Shown: piece after piece, positions 61,348 to 64,000 of the stretch
Layout: every line of letters begins with the position of its first letter
Numbering within the stretch: position 1 is the stretch's first letter
Program-made: the position numbers and the translations under genes
The notes under the pieces: model-generated
What the model was told of the DNA's origin: nothing
What the model saw: only the letters and a program-made list of their open reading frames with translations
Database searches by the model: none
NCBI RefSeq assembly: GCF_002005405.1
Contig: NZ_CP019728.1
Location: 1,302,001 to 1,366,000, forward strand
Direction of reading: 5' to 3'
From: Jeotgalibaca dankookensis
Lineage (GTDB): Bacteria > Bacillota > Bacilli > Lactobacillales > Aerococcaceae
DNA length: 64,000 bases

Positions 61348-62868
61348 ATGTTTAAGAAATTTTCTCAAGTTGGCCGTGCGATGATGCTTCCAATTGCTAT
61401 CTTACCGGCGGCTGGTTTACTACTCGGACTAGGGGGCGCGCTAAGTAACCCCAGTACCCTAGCCGCTTATCCATTCTTAGATATTGCTTGGTTACAAGTT
61501 ATTCTAAATATCATGAGTGTGGCTGGAGGAGCCATCTTTGCGAATTTACCCCTTATCTTTACAATTGGGATTGCGGTTGGGCTTTCCAATCGAGATAAAG
61601 GAACAGCTGGTCTAGCTGGGGGTATTGCGTATCTCGTTTATGCAGCCACAATAAGTGGGTTCCTGCAACTTTTCTCTGCAGAAGGCGCCTCCATTGATAC
61701 CGGCGTCGTTGGTTCAATTGTAGTAGGTAGCACAGTTGCTTTTCTACACAATCGTTATCACAAGATTGAATTACCACAATTTCTTGGTTTCTTTGGTGGT
61801 TCACGCTTTATTCCCATTGTTTCATCCTTTGCAGCGATTATTCTAGGTGCTTTCTTCTATCTCATCTGGCCGCCTATTCAAGGCGCTTTAGCAGATGCGG
61901 GTGCCCTTATAGCTGAAATGGGTAGTTTTGGTACTTTCTTGTATGGTTTCTTACTCCGTTTAACAGGTGCAGTCGGTCTTCACCATACCATCTATCCCTT
62001 ATTCTGGTATACATCATTAGGTGGAACTGAGACAGTCGCCGGTATGACTGTATCAGGTGCACAAAATATTTTCTTTGCACAACTAGCTGATCCTAACCAT
62101 ACCGGTCTCTTTACTTATGGAACACGTTTCTTTGCAGGACGTTTTGCAACAATGATGTTCGGTTTACCTGCTGCTGCACTTGCCATGTATCATTCTATTC
62201 CAAAACAAAACCGTAAAGAAAATGCTGGTTTGTATTTTAGTAGTGCTTTAACCTCTTTTCTGACTGGTATTACAGAACCACTTGAGTATATGTTTCTATT
62301 TGTTGCACCTTGGCTATACGTTGTTCATGCCTTTTTAGATGGCTTATCTTTTTACGTTGCTGACTTATTAAGCATTCGTATTGGTAATACCTTCTCAGGC
62401 GGTTTTATTGACTTCTTCCTATTTGGTCCTCTACAAGGAAGCGCCAAAACCAATTGGCTATGGGTTCTGCCAGTTGGGGCAATCTGGGCCCTCATTTACT
62501 ACTTTGTATTTAGAATTTTAGTTACTAAATTCAAGGTTATGGTGCCAGGTATGGAAGTTGTCGAAACACAAACAGAAGAAACGATTGTTACAAGTGCTCC
62601 AAAAAGTACAAAAGCGACTTCTTTAAATGAAGATGCGCGTATTATTATTGAAGCCCTTGGTAATGAAGCAAATATCGAATCCGTTACGGCTTGTGCAACC
62701 CGTTTACGTGTTTCTGTTAAAGATGGTGATGTTGTTCAAAAAGAAGTGATCAAAAATCTTGGCGCAACAGCGGTCTTTGAAGTACAAGGTGGCATTCAAG
62801 CTGTGTTTGGCGGTAGAGCAGACTTGTTATCCCAAGAAATTAATCAAATTATGGGAACTGATGAATAG
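61348..62868 (+). CDS. PTS EIICB, glucose/N-acetylglucosamine family (probable ManNAc or related amino sugar)
   Basis: Imports and phosphorylates a sugar. The EIIC domain (about 1-400) starts with FKKFSQVGRAMMLPIAILPAAGLLLGLG and has GITEPLEYMFLFVAP near 310. A short linker precedes the EIIB domain (about 430-506) with the phospho-Cys in ESVTACATRLRV (about 453). No EIIA domain is fused, so a shared EIIA-Glc type protein must serve it. Operon position behind nanE makes ManNAc the leading candidate; GlcNAc or a host-glycan disaccharide is possible given the adjacent phosphorylase gene. Confidence 0.9.
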   Translation: MFKKFSQVGRAMMLPIAILPAAGLLLGLGGALSNPSTLAAYPFLDIAWLQVILNIMSVAGGAIFANLPLIFTIGIAVGLSNRDKGTAGLAGGIAYLVYAATISGFLQLFSAEGASIDTGVVGSIVVGSTVAFLHNRYHKIELPQFLGFFGGSRFIPIVSSFAAIILGAFFYLIWPPIQGALADAGALIAEMGSFGTFLYGFLLRLTGAVGLHHTIYPLFWYTSLGGTETVAGMTVSGAQNIFFAQLADPNHTGLFTYGTRFFAGRFATMMFGLPAAALAMYHSIPKQNRKENAGLYFSSALTSFLTGITEPLEYMFLFVAPWLYVVHAFLDGLSFYVADLLSIRIGNTFSGGFIDFFLFGPLQGSAKTNWLWVLPVGAIWALIYYFVFRILVTKFKVMVPGMEVVETQTEETIVTSAPKSTKATSLNEDARIIIEALGNEANIESVTACATRLRVSVKDGDVVQKEVIKNLGATAVFEVQGGIQAVFGGRADLLSQEINQIMGTDE

Positions 62869-62885
62869 AATAAATATGAACATGT

Positions 62886-62920
62886 AAAAAGAGCGAGAAT
62901 TTTATTTCTCGCTCTTTTTT
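62886..62920. terminator. Bidirectional terminator after the PTS gene
   Basis: Perfect stem AAAGAGCGAGAA/TTCTCGCTCTTT with A and T runs, between convergent units. Confidence 0.92.
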
Positions 62921-62933
62921 GTTGCTTAATTAT

Positions 62934-63101
62934 TTATACCTGTTTTCGATTATAATCCCAGAGTAACGCAAATAAGCCACCTAATCCTACTAATTGCATG
63001 AGAATGTAAGGTCGACCAATTGTTTTTTGGCCTACGACTACTAAGCCCACACAAATTAAAAACAAAATTCCTTTGATAAACAGTGACGTTTTATTTCCCA
63101 T
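62934..63101 (-). CDS. Small membrane protein, DUF6903-like, 55 residues
   Basis: A frame with two hydrophobic helices: LFIKGILFLICVGLVVVG, then the short link QKTIGRPYIL and MQLVGLGGLFALLW, ending DYNRKQV. The ATG follows the phosphorylase stop with no gap (TAA-ATG), and its ribosome site GGGAGGAG lies within the end of that gene, so translation is coupled. Small proteins of this kind are found beside glycan-degrading enzymes; function is unknown. The family name is from memory and should be treated as tentative. Confidence 0.75.
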   Translation of the reverse strand: MGNKTSLFIKGILFLICVGLVVVGQKTIGRPYILMQLVGLGGLFALLWDYNRKQV

Positions 63102-64000
63102 TTAAATCTCCTCCCACCGAATTTCACTTGGTTCGAGTGTCACTTCAAAACGATTTCCTTGCCCATCAAAATAAACGGTTTCTTGTGAATCCATTGTATT
63201 ATTGACCAATGCAAATTTTTCTATTTCAGGATAGTAGTTCAATTCGCAAGCAGGATTTGTGGTATTCCATTTCTCAAAAGCCTCTTCCTTACGAGCCGCA
63301 TAATAGAGCGAACGATAAAGGAGACGAGAATTTTCAATACTATAAGGTAGGCCAGCGATGTAAACGCCACGACCTTCTCCGTAATCATGACTTGAGAGGT
63401 GAACTTCTCCGTTTGAGTATTCAATAATTTCTGTGTCAGCATTAAGAGCATAAACGTTCTTCATACCTTCACCAAAATCAAATGCCTTAGTGTCTTGGGT
63501 TATGAAATGCTCTGTTTTTACTTCAGTAAAGTATTTATCTGTTGATAAGGTAAAACCAAGTTCCTTATCCACTCCCAAAACTTGTGCGAGTTGGAAAAAT
63601 TGACCATTTTTATGAATAGCACTTGGCTCACCTACTCCGATAAAGCCCCCACCTTCATAAACCCATTTTCTAATGGTTGTCACTAGTTCTGTATTTTCCC
63701 AATAGTCGCCACCGGAGAAGGCTGTTTCTGCGTCCCCTGCATTAATAATGACATCGATATCAGCCGGAACACCAGAAGCGATTATATCATCAAAGCTAAT
63801 AAACGAAACTTCTACTGGCATGCCACTTAATGACTCTAAAATCCCTTGATAGGAATAAATTTGTTTATACCAAAGAGCATGGGCAACCATGTGCGTTTGC
63901 CAACTACGTAATGCTCCCCAAGCATTTAGTATAGCCACTTTAAGTACAGTATGAGGCTTAACATCTTTAATTTTATCGTGAATATCACGAAACTCGTCGG
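63102..64000 (-). CDS. 1,3-beta-galactosyl-N-acetylhexosamine phosphorylase, C-terminal part (5' end outside window)
   Basis: A GH112 enzyme splitting lacto-N-biose or galacto-N-biose with phosphate to galactose-1-phosphate plus GlcNAc or GalNAc. The visible roughly 299 residues cover the end of the catalytic barrel, the Rossmann-like domain (VLKVAILNAWGALRSWQTHMVAHALWY, INAGDAETAFSGGDYW, GGGFIGVGEPSA) and the beta C-terminal domain ending EPSEIRWEEI. The frame is open through the right edge (EFRDIHDKIKDVKPH precedes the GTG at 63938), so that GTG is internal. Use of mucin or milk-type glycans is implied. It may share an amino-sugar strategy with nanE-PTS. Confidence 0.9.
   Translation of the reverse strand, partial: DEFRDIHDKIKDVKPHTVLKVAILNAWGALRSWQTHMVAHALWYKQIYSYQGILESLSGMPVEVSFISFDDIIASGVPADIDVIINAGDAETAFSGGDYWENTELVTTIRKWVYEGGGFIGVGEPSAIHKNGQFFQLAQVLGVDKELGFTLSTDKYFTEVKTEHFITQDTKAFDFGEGMKNVYALNADTEIIEYSNGEVHLSSHDYGEGRGVYIAGLPYSIENSRLLYRSLYYAARKEEAFEKWNTTNPACELNYYPEIEKFALVNNTMDSQETVYFDGQGNRFEVTLEPSEIRWEEI

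Noticed and set aside
1..64000. CRISPR arrays, insertion sequences, tRNA or rRNA genes
   Set aside because: I found no spaced direct repeats, transposase-like frames or tRNA/rRNA-like sequence on reading both strands; the T-box cores should not be mistaken for tRNA genes.

Overview
The window is about 64 kb of low-GC chromosome from a lactic-acid-type Firmicute. Supporting signs are strong AGGAGG-type ribosome sites, T-box leaders, the class II mevalonate route (mvaA, mvaS), CopY-type copper control, PepC and PepF, a glucose-type PTS, and a sortase-C pilus. The mixture looks most like Carnobacteriaceae or a neighbouring family; this is inference from gene content, not a measured placement. 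I see no rRNA, tRNA, CRISPR array, prophage or insertion sequence, so it reads as core chromosome with a few accessory islands.

Layout. 1-12.9 kb is housekeeping: ppx (5' end cut by the window edge), ppk, brnQ, an unknown 326-residue protein, an ABC-F ATPase, an acyl-ACP thioesterase and sbcDC. 12.9-21.6 kb is a minus-strand pilus locus: von Willebrand A tip protein, LPETG backbone pilin and two class C sortases, followed in the same direction by a TPR protein and an HTH-PfkB protein whose kinase motifs are eroded. 22-27 kb holds a CapA-like lipoprotein, an orphan ABC substrate-binding lipoprotein behind a leader-peptide attenuator, the birA-bioY pair with its own operator, and a LysM-3D wall protein. 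27.3-34 kb has copY-copA, pepC, a HAD phosphatase, small proteins and a deoxynucleoside kinase.

34-42 kb is an unusual oligopeptide ABC system. The binding protein appears circularly permuted, both permeases carry large extra N-terminal membrane regions, and a fused double ATPase is transcribed divergently. 42-52.9 kb has a DMT/GRP transporter, the L25 ribosomal protein, a decayed threonine synthase, a cystine symporter, mvaA and mvaS around an FMN reductase, a DUF188 protein without a standard start codon, an NCS2 permease and a YwlG-type protein.

52.9-57.2 kb is the most intriguing module. A T-box precedes a COG2403-type P-loop protein, and a second, closely similar T-box lies between that gene and an amino-acid ABC transporter. 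Both leaders carry CGC at the apparent specifier position, which points to arginine. The transporter's ATPase gene is broken by one nonsense codon. 57.2-64 kb has pepF, a pyridoxal-kinase-like gene with a divergent ECF S component (probable vitamin B6 salvage), nanE with a PTS EIICB, and the end of a lacto-N-biose/galacto-N-biose phosphorylase gene with a tiny DUF6903-like membrane protein.

Several loci form working units: ppx-ppk (polyphosphate turnover), sbcD-sbcC (14-base overlap), birA-bioY (4-base overlap, autoregulated), copY-copA (overlapping, copper-induced), pilin-sortase-regulator, and the amino-sugar block at the right end.
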